A DNA stretch of 21,452 nucleotides from a virus (IMGVR_UViG_3300031951_011933:1-21452); one strand, 5' to 3'; counted from the stretch's first letter, positions 1 through 7,555 are shown. The notes: generated from the sequence alone by a model not told the origin. Numbers and translations are program-made.

Positions 1-251
1 GCATAGTAACCAGCAATGATTTCCAAGGCTTGTGTGCCCGAGTGGCAAGTAACAGCATATCCCACGTTGTTCTTGCGAGCCAACCAATTCTCAAACTCAG
101 CAGTATTGTTACCGTTCATGAGAACGCCTGAACGCAACACTTCATCTGTTGCATCCAGGATTTCTTTGCGGAGATTATTATACTGCTTTTTTAGACCAGT
201 AAACGGAATTGTTAAGCCAGTTGTAGTAATTTTCAAATCCTTGTTCAACAT
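1..251 (-). CDS. DegT/DnrJ/EryC1/StrS-family sugar aminotransferase, N-terminal part (runs off window)
   Basis: About 83 N-terminal residues are visible before the window edge. The translation contains IPFTGLKKQY, then VLRSGVLMNG and CHSGTQALEI, which match the start of PLP-dependent sugar aminotransferases (IPF-x-L, LxSG, and the SGTxAL phosphate-binding loop). The family transfers an amino group to a keto-sugar nucleotide. The family-like segment begins upstream of the epimerase stop, so the two genes must overlap. The ATG at 251 directly follows an in-frame TAG and gives a 74-bp overlap; an internal TTG at about 236 would shorten it. Neither start has a well-spaced Shine-Dalgarno, so translational coupling to the epimerase is likely. 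The catalytic lysine lies outside the window. Family call confident; exact substrate unknown. Confidence 0.8.
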   Translation of the reverse strand, partial: MLNKDLKITTTGLTIPFTGLKKQYNNLRKEILDATDEVLRSGVLMNGNNTAEFENWLARKNNVGYAVTCHSGTQALEIIAGYY

Positions 252-1149
252 CTACTTTGGGGTCAAAACCAAGTATGGTCCTGGCACGATCAATATTTAA
301 TGCGCCACGTGACGGAAAGTCTGCGTCTTTGTCTCGAACTTCAATGGTGCCCCGGCCCACAATTTTCACAATCATTTCTGCAGCTTCTAGCAAACTAACC
401 GAGTGCGACTTTGTAATGTTGAATGTTTTGTTGGCACTCATGATACGTGTGGCTGCCGCAACAATACCATCTGCGGCATCATCCACATAGGTAAAGTCTA
501 GGGTCTCGGATACCCCATTAACGCGAAGAACGCTGCCTCGCATGGCGGCGAGCATAAACTTTGCAACGACTCTGTCTTCCACGTCCAAGGGGCCGTATAC
601 AGCACTAGGCCTGATAATAGCGTAATCAAAAGCGCCGCGACGCTGATAGTCTTTAACAAGATCTTCTCCACATAATTTCATAATTCCATACTGACCAATA
701 GGGTTGCATGGGTCATCCTCTAGCACCTGGTCTTCAAAGTCTCCATACACCATGCTACTAGATATGTATACCACACGTTCAACCTTGTGCTTTTTGGCAC
801 TCTCGCAAACGTTGATCAAACCTTCCATCATGACTCTGGCACCCCAGGCAGGATTGGCATTGACAACTTTTTGTCGGGGAAAGCTGGCCATGTGTATGAT
901 TACTTCGGGCCGGTGATTCTCTACCACACGATCAAATGCTTCAGCATCAGAGATATCAGTACGATATATGTGCTGTGTCTTGATCTTTTTACTGCGCTCA
1001 TCCAACAAGTACTCTAGTTCGTCTTGCGGAATAATACCATAGTTGGTCATGATGTCCACAATCACAACTTCATGTTCTTTTGCTTCTAATCTTTGTACTA
1101 CATTGTGTCCAATGAGACCCATGCCGCCTGTTACTAAAAATTTGCTCAT
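178..1149 (-). CDS. NAD-dependent nucleotide-sugar epimerase/dehydratase (extended SDR)
   Basis: This 323-residue protein is an extended short-chain dehydrogenase. It has the N-terminal NAD-binding loop TGGMGLIG (residues 7-14), the serine cluster ISSSMVYG (about 129-136) and the catalytic YGIMK (Y154, K158). The later IRPSAVYGP and LDFTYVDDAADG segments are typical of GalE/RmlB/WbpP-type enzymes, which oxidise C4 of an NDP-hexose and epimerise or dehydrate it. The ATG overlaps the stop of the preceding small gene (ATGA), and the 3' end overlaps a DegT aminotransferase. Epimerase or dehydratase next to aminotransferase is the usual pairing for making an amino-deoxy-sugar nucleotide, plausibly for modifying host surface glycans or a phage component. 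Specific activity cannot be read from sequence. Confidence 0.85.
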   Translation of the reverse strand: MSKFLVTGGMGLIGHNVVQRLEAKEHEVVIVDIMTNYGIIPQDELEYLLDERSKKIKTQHIYRTDISDAEAFDRVVENHRPEVIIHMASFPRQKVVNANPAWGARVMMEGLINVCESAKKHKVERVVYISSSMVYGDFEDQVLEDDPCNPIGQYGIMKLCGEDLVKDYQRRGAFDYAIIRPSAVYGPLDVEDRVVAKFMLAAMRGSVLRVNGVSETLDFTYVDDAADGIVAAATRIMSANKTFNITKSHSVSLLEAAEMIVKIVGRGTIEVRDKDADFPSRGALNIDRARTILGFDPKVDVEQGFENYYNWLNNSVYWSKKAV

Positions 1150-1472
1150 TTATTATTTCCCCATTTGAGTTGCCAAAAAGTTTCGTTTTGTTCGCTGAGC
1201 CTAGCCATAATACGATACAGGTGCCCGTAACTGTTGTGGTCTATGCCGCGAGTCCAGTAAGGTTGATCCACAGCATTCTCCATTATAAATCGACCGGCAT
1301 CACTTTGTTGCCACTGCCATATGGGATCGGCCACAAACAGATCAGGATCCTCAACATCGCCCATGCGTATCTCATGCACACATACATCACGAAAACGTAT
1401 GGCTCGATCGCCGATGATTTTGACTTGTTCAGGTTGCCAATGGTCTGGTTGTTCCGTGCGTGTTATTGCCAT
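1146..1472 (-). CDS. Small phage-type protein of unknown function, predicted leaderless
   Basis: A 108-residue soluble protein rich in Trp and His, with the segments WQWQQSDAGRFIMENAVDQP and YWTRGIDHNSYG. The 'SxAGxxxMENA...P.W.R' pattern resembles, from memory, a conserved unknown of T4-like and other environmental myoviruses; I cannot name a function. Its ATG lies only six bases after the TATAAT of a strong promoter, so the predicted transcription start is the A of the ATG and there is no room for a ribosome-binding site. It is first in an operon with the epimerase and aminotransferase that follow, joined by an ATGA overlap. The next in-frame Met is about residue 37, so a much shorter form is unlikely. 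Confidence 0.75.
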   Translation of the reverse strand: MAITRTEQPDHWQPEQVKIIGDRAIRFRDVCVHEIRMGDVEDPDLFVADPIWQWQQSDAGRFIMENAVDQPYWTRGIDHNSYGHLYRIMARLSEQNETFWQLKWGNNK

Positions 1473-1478
1473 AACACA

Positions 1479-1507
1479 ATTATAGCAGGCCGGGCATAAT
1501 TAATCAA
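1479..1507 (-). promoter_or_regulatory. Sigma70-type promoter, extended -10, driving the 1472-to-1 operon
   Basis: On the minus strand TTGATT (1507-1502), a 17-bp spacer and TATAAT (1484-1479) preceded by TGC form an extended -10 promoter. The expected transcription start, 7 nt past the -10, falls on the A of the ATG at 1472. Confidence 0.8.
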
Positions 1508-1539
1508 GTAAATTGATAGATTGCATCAGTAAGTATAAT

Positions 1540-3054
1540 CTAAAAAAGATTGTTTTTAGCATGTGCTAGTTCTGGTATGTAATCTACTAGTTTGCTACCT
1601 CTATAAGCATCTAATTTATCATTGTAATTGTAAAATTCTTTTAATATCCTTGGATCATGATCGTATTTTTTATAATATGCAATCATCTCGGTGATTAAAT
1701 CGCTAGTATTACGACCGTTTTGATAAACAACCTTTGTTTGCTGGCATTTATACATTGATTCGAGAGCTTTTTCTCGGAGAGGTGTGTGCCACGGTCCCAG
1801 ATAATTATTTTGTAAACTTGCAGTCTGCACTAACGAATTACTATTAGGAAATTCTCTGTCATAAAATTCAAATACTTCGTGTAAATTTGTGGCATTGTAC
1901 ATGCTGAATACTGTTTGAAATGCCAAGACATGACCATTTTTCAAAATACGGTGACAGTTATGTCTTATGGTATCAAAATCGCTTTTCCATCTTATGTAGT
2001 CGTTGACTTTTTTATATCCATCAAAACTTACACTAAAAGTTACTCGCGAAAAGTCTCTTAACAAATCTAGTAGTGTGTCACTAATTTTCATACCATTTGT
2101 TCCAATGGTCAGTTCAAAGTCGGTGTGTTTTTTTTCTATGCATTTTCGCAAAAATGCATAAAACTCTGGCATAACAGTAGGCTCGCCTCCTGACCAATAT
2201 ACATTCTCCATGGTATCCCAATCAATCTTGTCATAAGGATAGTCTGCCAGTCTTGGTTGCCAAATCTCGAATTGTGTGTGTTTGTTTTGTTCCTTTTCAA
2301 TTAGACTGCTTAAATCTGAATTACACATACGACACATGAGATTGCATTTATTACTTGGTCTAATTTCGTACAAGACTGGGCTGGTAATCTTTGATAAATC
2401 TTTTTCTGTTTTTAATTTTAATCGCATGACCCATTCTAATGATTCAAATTGTCTTGCAGATTCTCCACCATTTGTTTCACGCTCGTAGCAAAGATTGCAG
2501 TTATCTGGCATTGTAATACCTTGCAACATATTATTTCTTATGTCGGTAAATCCAGGTGCTGTTGACCAATCGCCTAGCGAGTCAATTCTGCATAAAGGTA
2601 TAGAATTTTTTTGACATTGCGATGCTGATGAAAAATTTTGTATCAAATTGATCCATGGATAAACACATAAACTTTTGTTGGTTTGTAACAATGTGTGCCA
2701 GTATAGTATATCCTTGTTTGCTACGTTATTTCTAAAATCAGTTGTTATATTTTTCTTTTCCAAGTTTACCATGGTTCTAAAGGTATTGACAAAAGATTTC
2801 CAGTGAGGATAGCTGTTGATATCTTGATCTAGCATTGTTACACAATCAAAATATTTGTGCAAATTTTGTATAATATTGCCTGGAGTAATATCTGAAATAC
2901 TTGTATGATAAAAACCAAATTCGGCAGGATAAAATAATGGATCAGTAATTAGTCCATGATTTATAGTATCATGTGAGATTGCCTTAGCGGTGACTAAAGC
3001 ATGTGAGTGGCTTGTTTCATTACCAATGCATAATATTTTTTTTTGAAAAGACAT
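1540..3054 (-). CDS. Radical SAM protein with N-terminal auxiliary-cluster (twitch/SPASM-like) cysteines
   Basis: This 504-residue protein carries the radical SAM signature SNKCNLMCRMC (C237, C241, C244, CxxxCxxC) that binds the 4Fe-4S cluster cleaving S-adenosylmethionine, followed by WSGGEPT for SAM binding. Before it lie CVYPW (C130), C155 and a CNLCYERETNGGESARQ segment (C186, C189). Spaced Cys of this kind ahead of 'E..GG.S.R' occur in twitch/SPASM-type enzymes and probably bind an auxiliary cluster. The first 120 residues are unrecognised. The gene is visibly more AT-rich than its neighbours, suggesting separate acquisition. No good Shine-Dalgarno precedes the ATG, and AT-rich DNA separates it from thyX. 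Substrate unknown; peptide or sugar modification are both possible. Confidence 0.85.
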   Translation of the reverse strand: MSFQKKILCIGNETSHSHALVTAKAISHDTINHGLITDPLFYPAEFGFYHTSISDITPGNIIQNLHKYFDCVTMLDQDINSYPHWKSFVNTFRTMVNLEKKNITTDFRNNVANKDILYWHTLLQTNKSLCVYPWINLIQNFSSASQCQKNSIPLCRIDSLGDWSTAPGFTDIRNNMLQGITMPDNCNLCYERETNGGESARQFESLEWVMRLKLKTEKDLSKITSPVLYEIRPSNKCNLMCRMCNSDLSSLIEKEQNKHTQFEIWQPRLADYPYDKIDWDTMENVYWSGGEPTVMPEFYAFLRKCIEKKHTDFELTIGTNGMKISDTLLDLLRDFSRVTFSVSFDGYKKVNDYIRWKSDFDTIRHNCHRILKNGHVLAFQTVFSMYNATNLHEVFEFYDREFPNSNSLVQTASLQNNYLGPWHTPLREKALESMYKCQQTKVVYQNGRNTSDLITEMIAYYKKYDHDPRILKEFYNYNDKLDAYRGSKLVDYIPELAHAKNNLF

Positions 3055-3143
3055 ATAGGTTACTTATTTGTTTAAGAACATAAATTGCAATAACCTTTTA
3101 ACTATTTTTTCAAATTATAAAAAAATTATATTTTGCAAAATTT

Positions 3144-3830
3144 TTAGGTAATCAAGTAGGATGTCATTGGAAATATTTCAGCAATAGCTTTTGCACAGGC
3201 TAGAGCGATATCTTGATGTTCTTTTTGTGTACCATTTGAGGCACGTAATTCCATGTAGTGAATCCATGAACGTAGAGTTCCGTTCATATACATACGACTT
3301 ACTGTGAGACCTTCGGGCAACACCGCACGAGCTTGTTCCTTAGCGATACCATTCTTAAGAGCCCAACTGTATTCTTGCTTGACCACAAACAATACACGTT
3401 TTTGAGCACGTTCCCATTCATAGGATAGAAGTCGTTGCTGCTCGTCGTCTGTGTCTATTTCTATACTGTTCTGTCGATTCTTGGTGTCTTGGAATCGTGC
3501 CTCACGTAGCACAAACGCTTCATCAAGTTCAGCTGTAGGATCAGCATATCGCTGGGAGAACTCTTGGAAGCTGAAACTTCTGTGACGTAGAATCTGTCTT
3601 GCAATGTCACGGGTGGTGACAATTTCGAGACAGGCGGAGACCATTTCAAGTGGGCTCCAGTGCTGGTGCTTGATAAGGTATTTGATGAGTCGTTCGCTTG
3701 TGTCTGTGTTGAATTGGTTGGCAGGATTGGACACACGGGCGCAATACGCAATAAGTTCCTGCGCATCTTCGATACCCATGTTTGCAAATTCTGCTGTTGG
3801 TTGAGAATAGGAAACCAGTTTAACATTCAT
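3144..3830 (-). CDS. thyX: Flavin-dependent thymidylate synthase ThyX
   Basis: A 228-residue ThyX that makes dTMP from dUMP using methylene-tetrahydrofolate, FAD and NADPH. The diagnostic motif RHRSFSFQEFSQRY (residues 82-95) contains the RHRx7S core, and length is typical. The C-terminal TVSRMYMNGTLRSWIHYMELR segment fits the dUMP-binding region of the family. Phages use ThyX to enlarge the host dTTP pool for genome replication. Its ATG overlaps the TGA of the preceding small gene (ATGA), and it is the last gene of the long operon that starts with the VWA protein. After the stop comes an AT-rich stretch with a weak ATTTTGCAAAAT palindrome and a T-run on the minus strand, which may end the transcript. 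Confidence 0.96.
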   Translation of the reverse strand: MNVKLVSYSQPTAEFANMGIEDAQELIAYCARVSNPANQFNTDTSERLIKYLIKHQHWSPLEMVSACLEIVTTRDIARQILRHRSFSFQEFSQRYADPTAELDEAFVLREARFQDTKNRQNSIEIDTDDEQQRLLSYEWERAQKRVLFVVKQEYSWALKNGIAKEQARAVLPEGLTVSRMYMNGTLRSWIHYMELRASNGTQKEHQDIALACAKAIAEIFPMTSYLIT

Positions 3831-4141
3831 ATATCTTTTAACAGTTTATCAGTTTCGGGCTGAACCAGTTTGGCAACTTCTGTAACATCAACCACAAAGT
3901 CAATGTCGCGGACTGTGTCACCCAGTTCCAGTAATGTGCGTGTTAAAATCATTTCAAGTTCTTCTAAATCAAGGCCTTGACGTCGTAAAGTGGCCAAATT
4001 CAAAGTTCTTTGTCTGCGACCATCTTGACTACCATCCAACTTGATCACTACCTTTTTAATACATTCAAGTGGGACTTCAGTCTTGGTTACTTCGGCAATG
4101 ATGTGTTCCCACTTGAGCAGAAACTCATCACTGAACTGCAT
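3827..4141 (-). CDS. Conserved phage-type unknown, 104 aa
   Basis: I place the start at the internal ATG (4141, MQFSDEFLLKWEHIIAEV) rather than further upstream, because the extra N-terminal residues are only a shadow of the previous gene's C-terminus; this leaves a 14-bp overlap. The 104-residue product is acidic and helical, with LDLEELEMILTRTLLELG and a VQPETDKLLKDI end. The sequence resembles, from memory, a conserved unknown of T4-like marine phages; no enzymatic motif is visible. It sits between an AT-hook-bearing protein and thyX, joined to thyX by ATGA, so it is co-translated with both. Function unknown. Confidence 0.75.
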   Translation of the reverse strand: MQFSDEFLLKWEHIIAEVTKTEVPLECIKKVVIKLDGSQDGRRQRTLNLATLRRQGLDLEELEMILTRTLLELGDTVRDIDFVVDVTEVAKLVQPETDKLLKDI

Positions 4142-4856
4142 TCTCGGCCGCTGCCTTTTCTGCTTTGGGTGGGCGGCCACGGCGTGGTGGTTCTGGAGGA
4201 GGTGCTAAAACCGCTGGTGTGACATTAGGAACCATACGTTCGGCTTCTTTCTTCATACGTGCTGCCTCAGCAATCATACCTTGTGCTTCCACTTCCATAC
4301 GTTTGGCTTGAGCCAACATATTAGAGGCCAGAGCCTTGTCATCCAATGCACCATCTGCACTTTGTAGTGGTGGCACATAAGGTGCGGTTGTGTCTTGTAA
4401 TTTGCGTTCTTCTCTACGTTTGTATTCTGCTTCGGCCTTGCGCTTTTGTGCAGGATCAACAAAGCCAGCACTGGCGTCAATTTCTTGCAGTCGCTTGAGA
4501 GCTTCGCCGCCTTGTTCCATCTCACGGATGATCTTGTTCATCTCGTCCAGTTTAACACTACTCTGGGCCGTGGGAGTTACAATTACTTGATTGGTAGGCA
4601 CCTTCTTGATCATGCCTTCTCGATGCAAGGCTTCCAGTTGTGGCCGACCATCTGGCAGGAGGTTGCGATGCAATACTTCTGACAAATTAGTAGCTGCTTG
4701 TCCAGCAGGACTTTCCAGTGTGGCCATGATTGAGTTGTGAATATGCGTGGGCAACGTTTCTGGGTATACCACAAGGCACATGTGATCCTCGCCCGGTACT
4801 TCTCTAAAGAGTAGTGCAACCTTGCGGTCTCCGTGTCGTCCTATATGTTTAAGCAT
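4128..4856 (-). CDS. Conserved phage-type unknown with coiled-coil region and C-terminal AT-hook-like tail
   Basis: The start is taken at ATG 4856 (MLKHIGRHGDRKVALLF), which has an AAGGAG Shine-Dalgarno at good spacing; the in-frame upstream extension covers another gene and is rejected. The 242-residue product has a globular N-terminus (REVPGEDHMCLVVYPETLP) resembling a conserved protein of T4-like cyanophages, then a highly charged, Ala/Lys/Glu-rich helical region likely to be a coiled coil. The tail PPEPPRRGRPPKAEKAA contains the RGRP core of an AT-hook, suggesting minor-groove DNA contact. It overlaps its upstream and downstream neighbours by 8 and 14 bp. A structural or DNA-associated role is possible; nothing enzymatic is seen. 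Confidence 0.78.
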   Translation of the reverse strand: MLKHIGRHGDRKVALLFREVPGEDHMCLVVYPETLPTHIHNSIMATLESPAGQAATNLSEVLHRNLLPDGRPQLEALHREGMIKKVPTNQVIVTPTAQSSVKLDEMNKIIREMEQGGEALKRLQEIDASAGFVDPAQKRKAEAEYKRREERKLQDTTAPYVPPLQSADGALDDKALASNMLAQAKRMEVEAQGMIAEAARMKKEAERMVPNVTPAVLAPPPEPPRRGRPPKAEKAAAENAVQ

Positions 4857-5055
4857 TAGTATCTCCTTGTGGTGGTGCTTGTTCTGTCTGTTCCTGTGCC
4901 TGCTGGGCCGCAGCATCAAGGAATCGAGACAGTTTGTCATAGATCTCGCCAACCCGGCTCATCTCAGGTGCCTTAAAAGCACCGCGAGTGCAAGCGGCGT
5001 CGATGAGGGTGTGTAGGGAAGCCAAATCGGCTATAGTAAGTTGTGCGTTTTCCAT
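4849..5055 (-). CDS. Small phage-type helical protein, 68 aa
   Basis: A 68-residue acidic protein, MENAQLTIADLASLHTLID at the start, a middle RGAFKAPEMSRVGEIYDKL and a Gln/Ala-rich tail. It looks like a small conserved unknown of T4-like marine phages, recognised only by general resemblance. It overlaps the next gene by 8 bp. No clear Shine-Dalgarno lies upstream; the 37-bp gap before it is AT-only-like DNA where a weak promoter could sit, but I see no convincing one. Function unknown. Confidence 0.7.
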   Translation of the reverse strand: MENAQLTIADLASLHTLIDAACTRGAFKAPEMSRVGEIYDKLSRFLDAAAQQAQEQTEQAPPQGDTNA

Positions 5056-5092
5056 ATAGATATTTAATGTCTAAATACCTATATAAATTATT

Positions 5093-5308
5093 TTAATCGT
5101 CATTTTGGAGAAATTCGTTTAGGCGGTGTACAGCTTCGTCAAAGTCCACAGCCCAAACTTGTGCCTCTAATGTAGTTCCGCGGATTGTGATATCAAATGG
5201 AACGACCCCGTTGAATTCAACCCCGTTTGGCACTTCAGTTATCACGGTAAATTCCTGCAAATGTCTTGCTCTGAAAATTAGATTATTGGCCATATCGACT
5301 GAGTTCAT
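5093..5308 (-). CDS. Small phage-type protein, 71 aa, unknown
   Basis: A 71-residue protein with alternating beta-like segments (TVITEVPNGVEFNG, VVPFDITIRGTTLEAQVWAV) and a C-terminal helix DFDEAVHRLNEFLQ. The look is of a small alpha/beta fold, and similar proteins are known to me from T4-like phage micro-gene clusters. An AAGGAG Shine-Dalgarno lies inside the end of the upstream gene, and the ATG overlaps that gene's TGA. It belongs to the operon from the promoter at 7584-7612. No function can be assigned. Confidence 0.72.
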   Translation of the reverse strand: MNSVDMANNLIFRARHLQEFTVITEVPNGVEFNGVVPFDITIRGTTLEAQVWAVDFDEAVHRLNEFLQNDD

Positions 5309-5544
5309 TTATACTCCTTAATATCCTTGTGCTTGACAATGATAAAGTTATATATGCGATTGTCAAACCGTATAGGTAAATCTAGGTGTACAGTAACTTC
5401 AGGGCCATCTTGGTGGTTGATCAGACGATCGTTGCCCACAGTGCCCACAAACGGAATCTTGTTCCATTTGCCAATCACTCGATCACCTATGTCGTACACA
5501 TGCTTGTAACCTATTCGATCAAAGTAATCAGTCAGGCTTCCCAT
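5305..5544 (-). CDS. Small phage-type protein, 79 aa, beta-rich
   Basis: A 79-residue protein: MGSLTDYFDRIGYKHVYDIG, then RVIGKWNKIPFVGTVGNDR and PEVTVHLDLPIRFDNRIYNF. The 'GKW.gIPF.GTVGNDR' segment resembles a recurring small protein of T4-like phages, recalled rather than searched. Predicted mostly beta, possibly an SH3-like barrel, but that is inference. It abuts the upstream gene stop directly and shares ATGA with the downstream start, so all three are translationally linked. Function unknown. Confidence 0.72.
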   Translation of the reverse strand: MGSLTDYFDRIGYKHVYDIGDRVIGKWNKIPFVGTVGNDRLINHQDGPEVTVHLDLPIRFDNRIYNFIIVKHKDIKEYK

Positions 5545-5727
5545 CTATGACAAATCTTGAAACATTTGTTTTCGACCTGCCTCGCCTATGTGATAGTCAA
5601 ACAGTTCTCTTGTGCGCTGTAACATAGCACACGCCATCATGAGTTGATCCTCACGGCTGTCGCACATGAGGATCTGTTGCTCTATTGGACGCATGAGTTC
5701 CCTCATGCGTTGTTCCGTCTTGTTCAC
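5545..5727 (-). CDS. Small phage-type helical protein, 60 aa (GTG start)
   Basis: A 60-residue helical protein, MNKTEQRMRELMRPIEQQI then LMCDSREDQLMMACAMLQ. It starts at GTG within a GTGA overlap with the preceding gene's TGA. The 'RPIEQQIxMCDxxED.LMMA' pattern matches, by memory, a conserved micro-protein of T4-like cyanophages. All residues look compatible with a small helical bundle. No function is known to me. Confidence 0.72.
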   Translation of the reverse strand: MNKTEQRMRELMRPIEQQILMCDSREDQLMMACAMLQRTRELFDYHIGEAGRKQMFQDLS

Positions 5728-5933
5728 ATCTTTCTTTCGTGAACCATGCTCTCAAACGTATTCCACAAGCAATCAAACTTGCGCTCGTAGTATTCGGCTA
5801 GCACTTTAAAATCTTCTGTTTGGGCATCTTGGGCAATGTACATTTGGATGTCATTGACAACCTTCCAGCATTCCAAGATCTCTTGTTCAAGATCAAAACG
5901 ATCTTTTGTCTTTTCAATCATTTCAACGTCCAT
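5724..5933 (-). CDS. Small phage-type protein, 69 aa, unknown
   Basis: The start is set at ATG 5933 (MDVEMIEKTKDRFDLEQEIL), which has a strong GGAGGA Shine-Dalgarno six bases upstream. Upstream in-frame codons belong to another gene's reverse frame and are not counted. The 69-residue product is acidic and helical (DIQMYIAQDAQTEDFKVLAE). It overlaps the 48-aa membrane micro-gene by 11 bp and the next gene by GTGA. The pattern resembles a small T4-like phage protein; function unknown. Confidence 0.72.
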   Translation of the reverse strand: MDVEMIEKTKDRFDLEQEILECWKVVNDIQMYIAQDAQTEDFKVLAEYYERKFDCLWNTFESMVHERKM

Positions 5934-6069
5934 CGGGATTCCTCCATTCCTTCCTGGCCAATCGGGCCTCTTCAACAATTCTCTTGCCCAGTTGCCACAG
6001 TGGGTACCAGAAGTATCCCAGTGCAAATCCCCAAGCAAAAGGTCCTAGTGCCTGCAAAAAGTCGTTCAT
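5923..6069 (-). CDS. 48-aa membrane micro-protein
   Basis: A 48-residue ORF begins MNDFLQALGPFAWGFALGYF and continues WYPLWQLGKRIVEEARLARK. The first part is one hydrophobic helix with aromatic residues, followed by a basic amphipathic helix: a single-pass small membrane protein with its positive side probably cytoplasmic. Its ATG overlaps the upstream gene's TGA (ATGA) and its stop lies 11 bp inside the next gene, the linkage seen throughout the operon. Similar micro-proteins occur in T4-like phages from memory. Function unknown. Confidence 0.7.
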   Translation of the reverse strand: MNDFLQALGPFAWGFALGYFWYPLWQLGKRIVEEARLARKEWRNPDGR

Positions 6070-6287
6070 ACAATCTTTCCTAGTACACTATAAAACAATC
6101 GGGCCAACAAGTGATCATAGGGCTTGCCCAGCCTACGCAATTGATACATCTGCTCTACAATTTCTTTAGCATCGGCATCGGCATCAATAGGCAATGCTCC
6201 GCGACTTTCTAATTCTTCAACAAGGTCATCTGTATCAAAGTCACTTAGATCAACATCAACTTCAACTTCTGTATATACTGTTGGCAT
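6066..6287 (-). CDS. Small acidic phage-type protein, 73 aa
   Basis: A 73-residue protein with a very acidic N-terminal half (EVEVDVDLSDFDTDDLVEEL) and a helical C-terminus (LGKPYDHLLARLFYSVLGKIV). The 'D.DLxDFDTxDLVxEL' pattern recalls a small protein of T4-like cyanophages. The start overlaps the VWA gene stop by one base (TAATG), so it is likely translated by re-initiation after that gene. Function unknown. Confidence 0.72.
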   Translation of the reverse strand: MPTVYTEVEVDVDLSDFDTDDLVEELESRGALPIDADADAKEIVEQMYQLRRLGKPYDHLLARLFYSVLGKIV

Positions 6288-7555
6288 TATTCGGCCTCGT
6301 CATAGTAAGCATATTGGCCCCAAGGTGGTTCAATAGTTGTGGTACCATGCAAGATCCAAACAGTATCTGCATAGTTCTCATCGCCCCACGAACCAAACGG
6401 GTAGCCGTCTGTAAACACAACCAGGCGCTTGGGTTCAATTTCATTGTCCTTCAAGTATTTGAAGATACAATCAAAGTCTGTACCACCACCACCTGTTACT
6501 TCGTAGTCGCAAATGTCTTCCAAGTTGTCCGAGTCATATTGTGCAGGATTGTAGCAGTCAGTATCAAAGGTCACAACATGGATACGATACGCAGGGAATG
6601 AATCCATGATGCCTTGAATCTCGCCCAAGAAGTCTTTCAACATCTTTTCGCTGATTGAGCCTGAAGCATCCAGTGCAATAGCAATATCAATCATGGGATC
6701 CAGTTTCATACCGGGCATGACCGCATCCATGTGCCAACCTTTACGGCTGGCTCGCATCCAAGTGTAATCACTCTTGATGGTTGACTCCAATTGCATACGG
6801 AGCAGTTCGCGCCAGTTCATCTTGGGCTCGGTCATGTCTTGTATAAGACGCTTGACACCTGCGGGCAAGTTGCCTGCACCATCCACAGTAGCGGCCGCCG
6901 CTAGCATGGCTTCTTTGATCTCATCACGGATTTGCTGACGCTCTTCAGGAGTGAGCTTGGGACGGCCTTTGCCTTCTTGGTCACCATCACCATCATTGGG
7001 ATCGCCTTCGCCATCCATGTGCTCGTCAATCATCTTGTCCAACAAGTCGCTGATGTTGATCTTTTCTGCTTTTTCGTACAACTGGTCATAGATCTCTTCC
7101 GAGCTCATGCCTTCATATTTGCGGTCGAACAAGCAAGGCACAGATGTAATCATCTCACCTACCTTGTGTTTGACCAAGTCGCCATTCACAGCAAAGTCAT
7201 TGGCAATGTTAAACAACTGTGGGTCACGATTGCCGCGACGTCCAAAGTGATCATAAACACAATGCAGGACCTCGTGTCCAAACAAGAATTCAATCTCCTT
7301 GGGCTTGAGCATTTTAATGAAGCGGGTATTGTAGTAGAAGTTTCTGCCGTCTGTTGCGGCAGTAGCACACCACTCATCTGCGTTTACCAGTTTCAAACGA
7401 GTAGCAAGATTGCCAAAGAAACTAGCCTTTAACAACAAACCCACACGGGCGGTGATCAACATTTCACGCACAACTTTGTCAAGTTTGGTGTCCATGGGTC
7501 CAATAAGATCTTTAAACTTATCAGACTCTTTTTTGTTTACTGTACTGGTAGTCAC
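6287..7555 (-). CDS. Metallopeptidase-like/VWA protein (DUF2201-type), MoxR partner
   Basis: A 422-residue two-part protein. The N-terminal half has a zincin-like HExxH (H94-E95-x-x-H98, in FGHEVLHCVYDH) and the NIANDFAVN segment (about 116-124), as in the metallopeptidase-like domain attached to VWA proteins. An acidic linker (about 170-200) leads to a VWA domain with an intact MIDAS DxSxS (D296, S298, S300) plus GGGGTDF and FTDGYPFG for metal binding. It starts with GTG, with an AAGGA Shine-Dalgarno. The MoxR ATPase gene lies two genes upstream with its own promoter; MoxR-VWA pairs act as chaperone-like machines that insert cofactors or remodel complexes. First gene of the operon running to thyX. 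Confidence 0.85.
   Translation of the reverse strand: MTTSTVNKKESDKFKDLIGPMDTKLDKVVREMLITARVGLLLKASFFGNLATRLKLVNADEWCATAATDGRNFYYNTRFIKMLKPKEIEFLFGHEVLHCVYDHFGRRGNRDPQLFNIANDFAVNGDLVKHKVGEMITSVPCLFDRKYEGMSSEEIYDQLYEKAEKINISDLLDKMIDEHMDGEGDPNDGDGDQEGKGRPKLTPEERQQIRDEIKEAMLAAAATVDGAGNLPAGVKRLIQDMTEPKMNWRELLRMQLESTIKSDYTWMRASRKGWHMDAVMPGMKLDPMIDIAIALDASGSISEKMLKDFLGEIQGIMDSFPAYRIHVVTFDTDCYNPAQYDSDNLEDICDYEVTGGGGTDFDCIFKYLKDNEIEPKRLVVFTDGYPFGSWGDENYADTVWILHGTTTIEPPWGQYAYYDEAE

Noticed and set aside
3055-3143. Two TATAAT-like hexamers as a radical SAM promoter
   Set aside because: No -35 at 16-18 bp; the best TTGATT is 19 bp away inside thyX. In such AT-rich DNA this is expected by chance, so I left it out.
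5072-5092. CTAAATACCTATATAAAT on the plus strand as a late promoter
   Set aside because: There is no plus-strand gene after it. The similar TAAATACCTTATAAAAT before the plus-strand operon is noted, but two AT-rich matches are not enough.
6932-7432. A long plus-strand reading frame of 166 codons opposite the VWA gene
   Set aside because: It is antisense to an intact metallopeptidase/VWA protein, has no family-like motif and no ribosome-binding site.
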